Shown here piece after piece: positions 27,241-36,519 of a stretch of 64,000 nt of DNA. The notes under the pieces were generated by a model, which was not told where the DNA came from, made no database searches, and worked only from the letters and a program-made list of their open reading frames with translations. The position numbers and the translations under genes are program-made. The stretch spans positions 992,001 through 1,056,000 of the forward strand of contig NZ_JAINFJ010000001.1 of the NCBI RefSeq assembly GCF_019966595.1. The letters run 5' to 3'. Positions within the stretch are counted from its first letter, which is position 1, and the number at the start of each line of letters is the position of its first letter. Source of the stretch: Oricola indica. Its GTDB lineage: Bacteria > Pseudomonadota > Alphaproteobacteria > Rhizobiales > Rhizobiaceae.

Positions 27241-28536
27241 TCAGGCGTCTTCGATATCGAACCTGACTTCCTTCAGTTTCTGGATGCCCAGCGCCTGCAT
27301 CGCGAGCTTCTCGTAAGCGGGCTCCGACTTGCCGGAGCGGATCTTGTGCAGGAAGTATTTTTCGAAGCCGACCTTCGCCAGATGCACCCACTTGCCCGAC
27401 GAGGACCAGTTGACGTTGCGCGGCGGGATCTGCGGCTGCGCGACAAAGGCGATCCCGGAATCTCCGAAATCGGCGAGGCAGACGGCGTTCCATGTGCCCT
27501 GCGCATCGGGTTTCTCGCCACGCACGATCTTGCCGATATTGTGCGCCGTCGCCGTCACCATGGATTCGATCATGAAGCCGGTCTTCGGTACGCCGACCGG
27601 AACCGGCGTCTTGCCCATCGGCGGGATCGCGACACAGACACCGACCGAGAAGATCTCCGGATATTTCGGGTTCTGCTGGTGATCATCGACGATGATGAAG
27701 CCACGCGGGTTGGTCAGGCCCTCGATGTCGCGCACCGCGGCAACTCCCCGGAACGCCGGCAGCATCATCGAGAAGACGAAAGGCAACTCATGCGTCGCCT
27801 TGACGGAACCATCCTCGGCGATCTCCGAGACATGCATCATGCCTTCATCGGCCTTGTCGACCTTGGCATTGGTGATCCACTTGATGTGGTGGTTGCGCAA
27901 TTCGCTTTCGAGCAGCCCCTTTGTGTCGCCGACACCGTCGAGACCGAGATGGCCGACATAAGGTTCCGACGTGACGAAGGTCATCGGCACCTTGTCCCGG
28001 ATCTTCGCGTCACGAAGGGCCTTGTCCAGAATGAAGGCGAATTCGTAGGCCGGGCCAAAACAGGAAGCGCCCTGCACCGCGCCGATGATGACCGGCCCCG
28101 GATTGGCAAGCAGCTTGTCGAAAGCCTCTTTCGCCTGGATGGCATGATCGACATGGCAGACCGACTGCGTATTGGCCTCCGGCCCCAGCCCCTCGATCTC
28201 GTCGAACGCGAGTTCCGGACCTGTCGAGATGACGAGATAGTCATACTCGACCGATGTGCCGTCATTGAGCTCGATGCGTTTCTCGTCCGCATGCAGCCGC
28301 TTGGCACCCTGCGAATACAAGTCGATGTCACGCCGCTGCATCACCGGTCGCAGATCGACCTCGATCGCGTCCTTTTCACGCCAGCCGACAGCCACCCACG
28401 GATTCGAAGGTACGAACGAATAGTGCGTTCCGTTCGTGACAACGGACACCTTGTGTTCTTTCGAGAGTTCTTCGCGAACCTCGTAAGCCATGATGGTGCC
28501 GCCCAGACCGGCACCCAGTACGACGACATGCGCCAT
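27241..28536 (-). CDS. sqr: Sulfide:quinone oxidoreductase
   Basis: 431 residues. FAD-binding GAGLGG near the N-terminus and three cysteines C127, C159 (GASCFGP) and C353, nearly at the positions of the catalytic set 128/160/356 of Acidithiobacillus SQR. A fourth, C301, lies in FSVGVCVAIPP. The C-terminal half carries the amphipathic helices used for peripheral membrane binding. The enzyme oxidises sulfide to zero-valent sulfur and reduces quinone. ATG 28536 has GGAGG upstream; the longer frame to 28611 crosses the promoter dyad at 28576. Confidence 0.92.
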   Translation of the reverse strand: MAHVVVLGAGLGGTIMAYEVREELSKEHKVSVVTNGTHYSFVPSNPWVAVGWREKDAIEVDLRPVMQRRDIDLYSQGAKRLHADEKRIELNDGTSVEYDYLVISTGPELAFDEIEGLGPEANTQSVCHVDHAIQAKEAFDKLLANPGPVIIGAVQGASCFGPAYEFAFILDKALRDAKIRDKVPMTFVTSEPYVGHLGLDGVGDTKGLLESELRNHHIKWITNAKVDKADEGMMHVSEIAEDGSVKATHELPFVFSMMLPAFRGVAAVRDIEGLTNPRGFIIVDDHQQNPKYPEIFSVGVCVAIPPMGKTPVPVGVPKTGFMIESMVTATAHNIGKIVRGEKPDAQGTWNAVCLADFGDSGIAFVAQPQIPPRNVNWSSSGKWVHLAKVGFEKYFLHKIRSGKSEPAYEKLAMQALGIQKLKEVRFDIEDA

Positions 28537-28870
28537 GATAATTCCTCCACTCCAGCTTTCTGACATATTACATAATTGGCATATATAACTTGCCAAGCGC
28601 CATTCCCACATTGATCAGCATCAAATGCGGAATCCGTCATTCGCGCCCTGTTTTTGCGGCGTGTCGCCCGTCCGGTTGCGACAAGATTTCGCAGGCTTTC
28701 TCCCGGTCGGCGGACGCATCGAACAGAAGTGTCGGAGAACGCAGGCAGGGTATTGGTTTTCCCGGCATTTCCGGCTTAGAGTGCGTCGGGTGCAACGTCA
28801 CAAACGTTGGGTATTGCAATTCCGTACCGGGTTTCCTTGAATTCCGGCATTCATTCCCAGGGAGTATCTT
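28537..28870. promoter_or_regulatory. 334-base divergent regulatory region (sqr / BMP importer)
   Basis: No gene is seen. It holds two dyads. TTGGCA-N9-TGCCAA (28576-28596) lies 40 bases upstream of sqr. CAACGT-N5-ACGTTG (28793-28809) lies 61 bases upstream of the BMP-binding protein gene. An AT-rich run (28564-28590) probably contains the sqr promoter. Confidence 0.5.
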
Positions 28871-29899
28871 ATGTTGAACAAAGGCAGACTAATGGGCGGC
28901 GTCGCAGTGGCGACGGCGCTGCTGTTCGGGTCGATCTCGTCGGCGGCGGCTTTCACCGCCTGCCAGGTAACCGACACCGGCGGTATCGATGACGCGGGCT
29001 TCAACCAGACCGCCTGGAAAGGCGTTCAGGACGCGATGGAAGCCAAGGGCATCGAAGGCCGTTTCCTGGAGAGCCAGGCCGAAACGGACTACGAGGCGAA
29101 CCTGAACTCGCTTCTGGGCGGCGCCTGTGATGTCATCATCACCGTCGGCTTTCTGATGGGCGACGCCACCAAGGCGGCGGCCGAAGCCAATCCGGACCAG
29201 AAATTCTCGATCGTCGACTTCGCCTACGATCCGACGATCCCGAATGTCGTCGGCCAGGTCTTCGCGACCGAGCAGGCCGCCTTCCTCGCCGGCTATCTCG
29301 CCGCCGGCATGTCGGAGACCGGCGTGATCGGCACGTTTGGCGGCATCAACATCCCGCCGGTGACCGTCTTCATGGACGGCTTCGTGCATGGCGCCGAGTA
29401 CTACAACGAAAAGAAGGGCACTGACGTCACGGTTCTCGGTTGGGATCCGGAAGACAAGGATGGCCTGTTCACCAACAACTTCGAGAGCCTGGACGACGGC
29501 CGCACCTTCGCCCAGAACCTCTATGACGAAGGCGCCGACATCGTCATGCCGGTCGCCGGACCGGTCGGTCTCGGTTCCGCCGCTCTCGCCGACGAACTCG
29601 GCACCGACAAGCTGAAGATCGTCGGCGTCGACGCCGACCAGTACATGACCGACACCGAGAAGCAGAACGTCTATCTCACCTCGGTCCTCAAGCGCATGGA
29701 CGCCACCGTTCAGGCGGTGATCGACTCCGTCATGGACGACACGTTCGAGGGCGGCGTCACCGTCGGCACGCTCGAGAATGACGGCGTCGGCCTCGCGCCG
29801 TTCCACGATTTCGAGGATGCCGTTCCGGCTGAACTGAAATCCGAAATCGAAGAGATCAAGGCCGGCATCATCGACGGTTCGATCTCGATCGGCGGCTAA
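28871..29899 (+). CDS. BMP family ABC transporter substrate-binding protein
   Basis: 342 residues. Signal peptide residues 1-27 (ends SAAA), then the BMP-family opening TDTGGIDDAGFNQTAWKG and later ITVGFLMGDATK, NVVGQVFATEQAAFLAGYLA and a DADQYM ligand loop. No lipobox is at the cleavage site, so it is probably a free periplasmic protein. Known family members bind nucleosides, purines or autoinducer-like sugars. ATG 28871 has AGGGAG upstream. First gene of a four-gene importer operon; a true ligand cannot be named. Confidence 0.9.
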   Translation: MLNKGRLMGGVAVATALLFGSISSAAAFTACQVTDTGGIDDAGFNQTAWKGVQDAMEAKGIEGRFLESQAETDYEANLNSLLGGACDVIITVGFLMGDATKAAAEANPDQKFSIVDFAYDPTIPNVVGQVFATEQAAFLAGYLAAGMSETGVIGTFGGINIPPVTVFMDGFVHGAEYYNEKKGTDVTVLGWDPEDKDGLFTNNFESLDDGRTFAQNLYDEGADIVMPVAGPVGLGSAALADELGTDKLKIVGVDADQYMTDTEKQNVYLTSVLKRMDATVQAVIDSVMDDTFEGGVTVGTLENDGVGLAPFHDFEDAVPAELKSEIEEIKAGIIDGSISIGG

Positions 29900-29967
29900 C
29901 GCGCTGCTATCCGACCCGCCGCCCTTCGCGGCGGCGGGTTCATTTGTCCAGCGGGGAGAGTGACGCT

Positions 29968-31479
29968 GTGGACGTTGAACTGCGCGGCATAACCAAGCGT
30001 TTCGGGCCGGTTACTGCCAACGACGATGTGAACCTCACAATCCGCGCCGGCGAGGTGCTCGGCCTGCTGGGCGAGAACGGCGCCGGCAAGTCCACCATGA
30101 TGAACATCCTCTCCGGGCTCTATTCGCCCGACGAGGGTCAAATCCTGATCGATGGAAAACCTGTCGATTTCGAAGGTCCGGGCGACGGCATCGCCGCCGG
30201 CATCGGCATGGTTCACCAGCACTTCATGCTGGTTCCGGTTTTCACGGTCGCGGAAAATGTCATTCTCGGTGTAGAGCCGACCGGGAGATTCGACTATCTC
30301 GACCTGGCGACCGCGCGCAAACAGGTGCGCGACATCAATGAGAAATACGGGCTCCAGGTCGATCCGGATGCGCTGATCGAGGATTTGCCCGTCGGCATCC
30401 AGCAGCGCGTCGAAATCCTGAAAGTTCTTTTTCGCTCTGCGGAAGTGCTGATCCTCGACGAACCGACCGCCGTCCTGACCCCGCAGGAGGTCGAGGAGTT
30501 CTTCGGCATCGTCAAGTCGCTGCGCGACGCGGGCAAGGCCATCGTCTTCATTACGCACAAACTGCATGAAATCATCGAGATCGCCGACCGGATCAACGTG
30601 CTGCGCGGCGGCAGGATCACTGGCGAAGGCGATCCGAAGACGCTGACGGAAAACCAGCTCGCCGAAATGATGGTCGGCCGCCCCGTCTCCTTCGACGTGA
30701 AGAAGGGCCCATTCGACCCCAAGGAAACGCTGCTCGAGGTGAAGAACCTCGTCGTGCTGCGCGAGAACGACGAGATCGCCGTCAACCATGCGAGTTTTCA
30801 CGTTCGCTCGGGCGAAGTAGTTGGTATCGCCGGTGTTCAGGGCAATGGCCAGTCCGCGCTGATCGAAGCGGTGACAGGTCTGCATCATGTCACCGCTGGA
30901 TCCATCAGCTTCCTCGGCAAGGACATCACCAACGCCTCTGCCCGCGAACGCCACCGAATGGGCATGGCGCACATTCCCGAAGACCGCCACAAATCCGGGA
31001 TGATCTCCAATTTCACCATCTACGAGAACATGGTGCTCAACACCTACTACGATGACCGTTTCTCGAACGGCCCGAACATCAAGTGGCCGGAAGTGCTGAA
31101 GACGGCCGCGCAATACGCCATCGACTTCGACGTGCGCACGCCGTCCGTCTACCTGAAGGCGGGCAATCTGTCGGGCGGCAACCAGCAGAAGATGGTGGTC
31201 GCGCGCGAACTGGAGCGCGAAACCAAGCTGGTCATCGCCGCCCAGCCGACGCGCGGTCTCGATGTCGGCTCCATCGAGTATATCCACAGCCGCCTGATGG
31301 ACGCTCGCGACGAAGGCGACGGCGTCATTATCGTTTCTTCCGAACTCGACGAGATCATGTCGCTCTCCGACCGTATCCTCGTGATGTTCGAAGGCCGCAT
31401 CGTCGCCGAATTCGACGCGACGGCCGGCCCGGTCGACAAGAATGCCGTGGGTCTCGCCATGGCGGGAGCGCACGAATGA
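29968..31479 (+). CDS. BMP-type importer, ABC ATPase (two nucleotide-binding domains)
   Basis: 503 residues with two ATPase domains, as in sugar/nucleoside importers. Domain 1: Walker A GENGAGKST, a degenerate signature (LPVGIQQRVEILKVL) and Walker B VLILDEPTAVL. Domain 2: degenerate Walker A GVQGNGQSAL and signature LSGGNQQKMVVAREL, with AQPTRGLDVGS in place of Walker B. Start is GTG 29968, because GGGGAGAG (29953-29960) precedes it; a TTG at 29944 lies before that site. It overlaps the first permease gene by ATGA. Confidence 0.93.
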   Translation: MDVELRGITKRFGPVTANDDVNLTIRAGEVLGLLGENGAGKSTMMNILSGLYSPDEGQILIDGKPVDFEGPGDGIAAGIGMVHQHFMLVPVFTVAENVILGVEPTGRFDYLDLATARKQVRDINEKYGLQVDPDALIEDLPVGIQQRVEILKVLFRSAEVLILDEPTAVLTPQEVEEFFGIVKSLRDAGKAIVFITHKLHEIIEIADRINVLRGGRITGEGDPKTLTENQLAEMMVGRPVSFDVKKGPFDPKETLLEVKNLVVLRENDEIAVNHASFHVRSGEVVGIAGVQGNGQSALIEAVTGLHHVTAGSISFLGKDITNASARERHRMGMAHIPEDRHKSGMISNFTIYENMVLNTYYDDRFSNGPNIKWPEVLKTAAQYAIDFDVRTPSVYLKAGNLSGGNQQKMVVARELERETKLVIAAQPTRGLDVGSIEYIHSRLMDARDEGDGVIIVSSELDEIMSLSDRILVMFEGRIVAEFDATAGPVDKNAVGLAMAGAHE

Positions 31480-32612
31480 CAGACACGTCGAACCGCGACA
31501 CACTGACAGCGAAGCTGTTACAGCGCGCCGCGCCCGGCCGCGCGGAGTTCGAGGATCTGGTCATCGTGCCGATCTTCGCGGTTATCGTCGCGCTGATCGT
31601 GGGTGCTCTCGTCATGCTGGCGACGGCGGTCGATATCCAGACAATCGGCCGATCCTATCTGGCGCTGCTGCAAGGTTCGGTGGGCTCGATCAACTCGCTG
31701 TCCGAAACATTGACATCCGCGATTCCGCTTGTGCTCGCCGGGCTGGGCCTTGCGCTGGGTTTCAGGGCCGGCCTGTTCAATATCGGCGCCGAGGGCCAGA
31801 TTATCGTCGGCGGCATCGCGGCGGTGATCGTCGGTTTTTCCTTTCCAGGCATGCCGTGGATCATCCATCTTCCGCTGGCCCTTCTGGCGGGGGCGGTTGC
31901 CGGAGGGCTCTACGCCTCGATCGCGGGCTGGCTGCGCGCGGCGACTGGCGCGCATGAGGTGATCTCGACGATCATGCTCAACCTGATCTCCTATCGCCTG
32001 CTCGACTACATGCTGGGGCTGACCTGGATGCAGCGCGAGGGCCGGTCCGATCCGGTCTCGAAATCGGTTGTCCCGAGCGCGGAACTGCCTCGTCTGCTCA
32101 CGGATATCGATCCCAATCTGCGTCTTCACGCCGGCATCTTCGTCATGATCGGAGCAGTGATCCTCGTTTACTGGCTGCTGTTCAAGACCAAGACCGGCTT
32201 CGAATTCCGCGCCTCGGGAGAAAACCCGGACGCCGCGCGCTATGCCGGCATGCGCGCCTCGCTGATCATCGTGCTCGCCATGGCCACTGCCGGCGCCCTG
32301 GCCGGTCTCGCCGGCGCCAATCAGGTGCTCGGCGTTCTCGAGCGCGCAACGCCCGGCTTTTCCGCGGGCATCGGCTTCGACGCCATTTCCGTCGCTCTGC
32401 TCGGCCGTTCGCACCCGATCGGCGTGCTGTTTGCCGGCCTGCTGTTCGGCGCGCTGGAGGCCGGCGGCCGCCAGATGCAGGTGGATGCCGGCGTGTCGAT
32501 TGACCTGATCGGCATCATCCAGGCGCTCATCATCGTCTTCATCGCCGCCCCGCTGCTCGTGCGGGCGATCTTTCCGTGGGGCTTCAGAAAACCCGCGGAA
32601 CGCAAGGAGTAA
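31476..32612 (+). CDS. BMP-type importer permease 1
   Basis: 378 residues, nine or ten membrane helices, including LVLAGLGLALGFRAGLFNIGAEGQ, the GAEGQ motif of BPD_transp_2 permeases, and TGAHEVISTIMLNLI. One or two longer hydrophilic loops occur around residues 185-215. ATG 31476 overlaps the ATPase stop by 4 bases. The frame reaching 31083 is a shadow. It pairs with the next permease as a heterodimer. Confidence 0.92.
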   Translation: MTDTSNRDTLTAKLLQRAAPGRAEFEDLVIVPIFAVIVALIVGALVMLATAVDIQTIGRSYLALLQGSVGSINSLSETLTSAIPLVLAGLGLALGFRAGLFNIGAEGQIIVGGIAAVIVGFSFPGMPWIIHLPLALLAGAVAGGLYASIAGWLRAATGAHEVISTIMLNLISYRLLDYMLGLTWMQREGRSDPVSKSVVPSAELPRLLTDIDPNLRLHAGIFVMIGAVILVYWLLFKTKTGFEFRASGENPDAARYAGMRASLIIVLAMATAGALAGLAGANQVLGVLERATPGFSAGIGFDAISVALLGRSHPIGVLFAGLLFGALEAGGRQMQVDAGVSIDLIGIIQALIIVFIAAPLLVRAIFPWGFRKPAERKE

Positions 32613-32618
32613 CGGGCT

Positions 32619-33890
32619 ATGGCCGCTGTATCGACGACCGACCTTGCGTCCGCCGACAAGCTGGAAACACACAAGACCCGCCAGGCACGCATCTACGGCT
32701 TCGTGCTGATCGGGCTGGCCGCTCTCGTCGCCATCGTGTTCGCTCTGGAATCGGCGGGAGAGGCCACGTTCCGGCTGTCTCATCCGCGCGATACCTGGGT
32801 GGTTCCAAACCTCGTCGTTCCCGCCGCGCCGTTCAATTTCCTCGCGGCCGCAGTGCTCGCCCTCCTCGGCGTCCGACAATTCATGCGCGGCGGATCGAAA
32901 TGGTCGATGATCTCGATAGCCGCCGGTTGCGCGATCGCCGTCGCGGCCTTCCTCGTATGGGCGACCGCGGGCAAGTCCTTCTCGCTGACCGGAATGCTGT
33001 CGGCGACCGTCGTCGCGGCCGTGCCGATCGCACTGGGCGGCCTGGCCGGCGTGCTGTCCGAGCGTGTTGCCGTCGTCAATATCGCAATCGAGGGCATGCT
33101 GCTGGCCGGCGCCTTCACCGGCGCGCTGATGGGCTCGCTTCTCGGCGGTTGGGGCGGCCTCCTCTGCGCCGTCATTGTGGGCGGCATGTTCGGCTTCATT
33201 CTGGCCGCGCTTGTGGTCACCTACCGCATGGACCAGATCATCGCCGGCGTCGTGATCAACCTCTTCGTGCTCGGCGTCACGTCCTATGTCTCCAGCCAGG
33301 TCTTTTCGGAGTACCGGGCCCTGAACAACGCGCCCGTCTTCCGGGCCTGGAAGATTCCGTTCCTCGGCGACATCCCGGTGATCGGCTCCGTTCTGTTCAA
33401 CCAGAACCTGTTCGTTTACGGCGCGGTCATCCTCGTCTGCGTGGCGACCTATTATCTGTTCCACACCCGCTACGGCCTGCGCGCCCGCTCGGTCGGCGAA
33501 CATCCTCGCGCCGCCGATACGCTCGGCATCAACGTCTACAGCACTCGCTACATCAACGTGACGCTTGCCGGCATGGTCGCCGGATTCGGCGGTGCGTGGT
33601 TCACGCTGGGCTCCGTCGGCCGGTTCGACGAGAACATGACCGGTGGCCTTGGCTATATCGGTCTCGCCGCCATGATCTTTGGCCGCTGGCACCCGGTCGG
33701 CGCGCTGATGGCCGCGCTCATCTTCGGTTTCGCTGATTCGCTTCAGCAGAAGCTGGCGATCGTGCGCACGCCAATCCCGTCGGAGTTCCTGGCCATGGCG
33801 CCCTATATCGCCACGATCGTCGTCGTCGCGGGCTTTGTCGGACGATCACGCCCGCCGGCCGCCGACGGCAAGCCATACGTCAAGGAATGA
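32619..33890 (+). CDS. BMP-type importer permease 2
   Basis: 423 residues, ten or so membrane helices. The first helix is separated from the conserved core by about 90 residues, making it longer than a typical second permease (about 300). The core begins near residue 135 (GALAGVLSERVAVVNIAIEGMLL pattern, seen as GGLAGVLSERVAVVNIAIEG) and contains RSVGEHPRAADTLGINV. ATG 32619 follows AAGGAG. Last gene of the operon, ending 8 bases before a strong terminator. Confidence 0.9.
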   Translation: MAAVSTTDLASADKLETHKTRQARIYGFVLIGLAALVAIVFALESAGEATFRLSHPRDTWVVPNLVVPAAPFNFLAAAVLALLGVRQFMRGGSKWSMISIAAGCAIAVAAFLVWATAGKSFSLTGMLSATVVAAVPIALGGLAGVLSERVAVVNIAIEGMLLAGAFTGALMGSLLGGWGGLLCAVIVGGMFGFILAALVVTYRMDQIIAGVVINLFVLGVTSYVSSQVFSEYRALNNAPVFRAWKIPFLGDIPVIGSVLFNQNLFVYGAVILVCVATYYLFHTRYGLRARSVGEHPRAADTLGINVYSTRYINVTLAGMVAGFGGAWFTLGSVGRFDENMTGGLGYIGLAAMIFGRWHPVGALMAALIFGFADSLQQKLAIVRTPIPSEFLAMAPYIATIVVVAGFVGRSRPPAADGKPYVKE

Positions 33891-33893
33891 TCC

Positions 33894-33931
33894 AAAAAAG
33901 GCCGGGCTGAACGCCCGGCCTTCGGCTTTTT
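33894..33931. terminator. Bidirectional terminator, BMP importer operon / ligC
   Basis: Perfect 10-base-pair stem AAGGCCGGGC/GCCCGGCCTT, 5-base loop, A-run on the left and CTTTTT on the right. Confidence 0.85.
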
Positions 33932-33953
33932 ACTGCACTTCGCCTGAAGCGTC

Positions 33954-34898
33954 TTATTTGAAGCCGCGTTCGATGCGGTCCAGTATCTCCATCGCGGGCA
34001 ATACCTGCGCGACGCTCGAATTGGGCTCGCGGCCTTCCTCGATGGCGGAAACGAATTCGCGGTCGATAAGCTCGATCCCGTTGTTCGACACCGCCACGCC
34101 CGACAGATCCACCGGCTTGTCGTACCCGTCGAAAAGGTCGTCGTAACGCGCGAGATAGGTGCCGTTGTCGCAGATATAGCGGAAGAACGTGCCAAAAGGC
34201 CCGTCATTGTTGAAGCTTAGCGACAGCGTGCAAATAGCGCCGGACGGCGTCTTCATGCCGATCGTCATGTCCATCGCGATGTCCAGCTCGGGATGCATCG
34301 GACCCTGCAGTCCGAACGCCTCCGACGCCGTTTCACCGGTCTGGTACTGGAACAGGTCCACCGTGTGGCAGGCGTGATGCCAGAGCAGGTGGTCTGTCCA
34401 GCTGCGCGGCTCGCCCTTCGCATTCGTGTTGGAGCGACGGAAGAAGTAGGTCTGAACGTCCATCTGCTGGACCTTCAGCTCACCCGCCTTGATCTTGTTG
34501 TGTATCCATTGGTGGCTGGGATTGAAGCGGCGCACCTGTCCGGCCATGGCGACCAGCCCGGTTTCCTTCTGTTTCGCGACCACCGCCTCGCTGTCGGCCA
34601 GCGAATCCGCCATCGGAATTTCGACGAGAACATGCTTGCCGGCATCCATGCAGGCGATTGCCTGTTCGGCATGCATCTGCGTCGGCGTGGCGAGGATCAC
34701 CGCATCCACGTCGTCGCGCGCAAGACAATCGGCGAGATTGTCCGCGGCATGGCCGATACCGCGTTCCGCGGCGAGCGCCTCGATCTTGGCCTTGGTCGGT
34801 CCCATGACCGATGTCACCTCGACGCCATCGATATTGGAAAGCGCATCCAGGTGTTTCAGTCCGAACGCGCCATACGCGCCTGCTACACACAGTCTCAT
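33954..34898 (-). CDS. ligC: 4-carboxy-2-hydroxymuconate-6-semialdehyde dehydrogenase (LigC-like)
   Basis: 314 residues, a Gfo/Idh/MocA oxidoreductase. Rossmann start VAGAYGAFGLKHLDAL, KHVLVEIPMADS in place of the usual EKP motif, and the histidine-rich DHLLWHHACHTVDLFQYQ. The length (about 315) and the WHHACHTVD motif are those of LigC, which oxidises the product of protocatechuate 4,5-cleavage to 2-pyrone-4,6-dicarboxylate with NADP+. ligI, ligA and ligB lie 1.6-4 kb away, which supports the assignment. ATG 34898. Confidence 0.86.
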   Translation of the reverse strand: MRLCVAGAYGAFGLKHLDALSNIDGVEVTSVMGPTKAKIEALAAERGIGHAADNLADCLARDDVDAVILATPTQMHAEQAIACMDAGKHVLVEIPMADSLADSEAVVAKQKETGLVAMAGQVRRFNPSHQWIHNKIKAGELKVQQMDVQTYFFRRSNTNAKGEPRSWTDHLLWHHACHTVDLFQYQTGETASEAFGLQGPMHPELDIAMDMTIGMKTPSGAICTLSLSFNNDGPFGTFFRYICDNGTYLARYDDLFDGYDKPVDLSGVAVSNNGIELIDREFVSAIEEGREPNSSVAQVLPAMEILDRIERGFK

Positions 34899-35080
34899 GT
34901 CGTCCTCCTGCCTTTCGGTCTTTCGTCTCCGGTCCTTAACGCAGCCGCCACATGACTCGTTGCGCCGTGACTGCCATCCATAAGCTGGCGATACGCGACG
35001 CGCATGGCGGCCAGTCCGGCCGATATGGCCTGCTGCTTAACATCGCCTTGAACCACTTGGCTATTCATTCGCATCGGGCC

Positions 35081-36340
35081 CTATTCATTTTCCGAATAGC
35101 TTTGAACCGAACTGGCCTCGGCAGCCGGCACGGTGCGGCAAACCTCGCGGATATGGGCAAGGAACTGTTGTTGCGTTCGTGTCGGCCGCCAGTCGCGCCG
35201 GTAAGTCAGTCCGATCGTGCGCGCATTGCCCGTAAGCGGCACTGGAAGCGGCACCACGATCCCCTGATCGTGTTCGTGACGGATCTGGTTCATCGAGATG
35301 ACGGTGATGTAATCGCCGGTCATCAGGAGACCGCGCACCAGGACCAGCGAACTGGAAACGACACGCACCGGCGTGTCCGCCAGTTCACCGATCCGCAGCG
35401 TGTTGTAGAGATAGCTGCCCGCCGGCGTCGTCTTCGGCGGTGCGACCCACGGATAGGCGAGTACATCCTCGATGGCGACCGTTTCGCGCTGCGCCAGCGG
35501 ATGTTGCGCGCCCGCGACGATCGCGAGCGGATCGTCGAACAGGGCTTCCTGGATGATATCGTCGACAGGCGGCGGCTCACGCAGCGCGCCGATCAGGAAA
35601 TCGATATCGCCATGACGCAGGCTGTGAAGCAATTCGGCGTAGCGGCCGTCAACGGCCCGGATCTGCACGCGCTTCGAGTTCCGCACCATCGCGTCGATCG
35701 CCGTGGGCAGGATGTAGGTTCGCGCCAGCGGCAGCGCTCCGACGACAATATGAGCGGAATCCCTGCCCAGAAAGTCGTCCACCTCGTCGAATCCCTGCTG
35801 CAATTCGGCCAGCGCCAGCTTTGTGCGTTGCGCCAGCGCCTGGGCGGCCGGCGTCAGGGAAACGCCCTCATGCGCGCTGTTGAACAATTTGATTCCGGAG
35901 AGCCGTTCGAGGTTGCGCGCGGCGCGATGGATCGAGGGCTGCGAAATACCGATATTGCGCGCCGCCATGGAAAAGTTCTTGGCCTCGGAGACCGCCACGA
36001 GGGCGCGCAACTGGGCAGCGGTCAAGAGCCTGTCGAAATCGCTGAACCCCCTGCCCTTGCGGCGCGCGCCGATCCTCGCCGCTTCTCGCGCACCGGTTTG
36101 AAGGTGGCTGAGCGCCCGCTCGACCCGCGCCAGGAACGCCTCTCCCGTTTCCGTCGCATACATCCCGTCGCGGCGCCGGTCGAACAGCGGGACCGACAGT
36201 TCCTCCTCGAGCTTCGCGACCGCCTGGGTCACCGCCGGCTGTGACAGATGCGCCCTTTCAGCGGCCATACTGACGCTGTGACACCGCGCGACCTCGCGGA
36301 AAACCCTGAGGTGACGAATGTTGGGCAAGCCCTGTCTCAT
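35081..36340 (-). CDS. LysR-type regulator with two N-terminal HTH domains
   Basis: 419 residues, about 110 longer than ordinary LysR proteins. HTH 1 (about 7-65): LRVFREVARCHSVSMAAERA then LSQPAVTQAVAKLEEEL and LFDRRRDGMYATETGE. HTH 2 (about 107-170): LRALVAVSEAKNFSMAARNI then ISQPSIHRAARNLERLSG and LFNSAHEGVSLTPA. The effector-binding domain (about 185-400) is normal. It is divergent from ligI and the likely regulator of the lig genes. The regulators of gallate and protocatechuate cleavage include long LysR proteins of this kind, so the layout is not without precedent, but I cannot name it more closely. Confidence 0.86.
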   Translation of the reverse strand: MRQGLPNIRHLRVFREVARCHSVSMAAERAHLSQPAVTQAVAKLEEELSVPLFDRRRDGMYATETGEAFLARVERALSHLQTGAREAARIGARRKGRGFSDFDRLLTAAQLRALVAVSEAKNFSMAARNIGISQPSIHRAARNLERLSGIKLFNSAHEGVSLTPAAQALAQRTKLALAELQQGFDEVDDFLGRDSAHIVVGALPLARTYILPTAIDAMVRNSKRVQIRAVDGRYAELLHSLRHGDIDFLIGALREPPPVDDIIQEALFDDPLAIVAGAQHPLAQRETVAIEDVLAYPWVAPPKTTPAGSYLYNTLRIGELADTPVRVVSSSLVLVRGLLMTGDYITVISMNQIRHEHDQGIVVPLPVPLTGNARTIGLTYRRDWRPTRTQQQFLAHIREVCRTVPAAEASSVQSYSENE

Positions 36341-36370
36341 CGCTGTGCGCCTTCCATTCCCATTCGTGCT

Positions 36371-36389
36371 CTATAGCAAAATTTTATAG
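36371..36389. promoter_or_regulatory. Candidate LysR operator between lysR and ligI
   Basis: CTATA-N9-TATAG, a 19-base dyad that contains the T-N11-A core of LysR boxes. It lies 31 bases from the lysR start and 131 from the ligI start, in the 179-base divergent region. Confidence 0.5.
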
Positions 36390-36519
36390 GCGGCGAACTG
36401 TTTCGAATGGGCAAGAATCCGACTCTGCGACATTTTCGACAGCACCAGACGGCAGGCGACAAGAACGCTATTGCGATATATCAAAGGGCCGCCACAAGAA
36501 AACGGGAAAACGGGAACCC

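Noticed and set aside
31518-33692. 724-codon open frame on the minus strand
   Set aside because: It is antisense to both BMP importer permease genes, of low-complexity composition and without a ribosome site.
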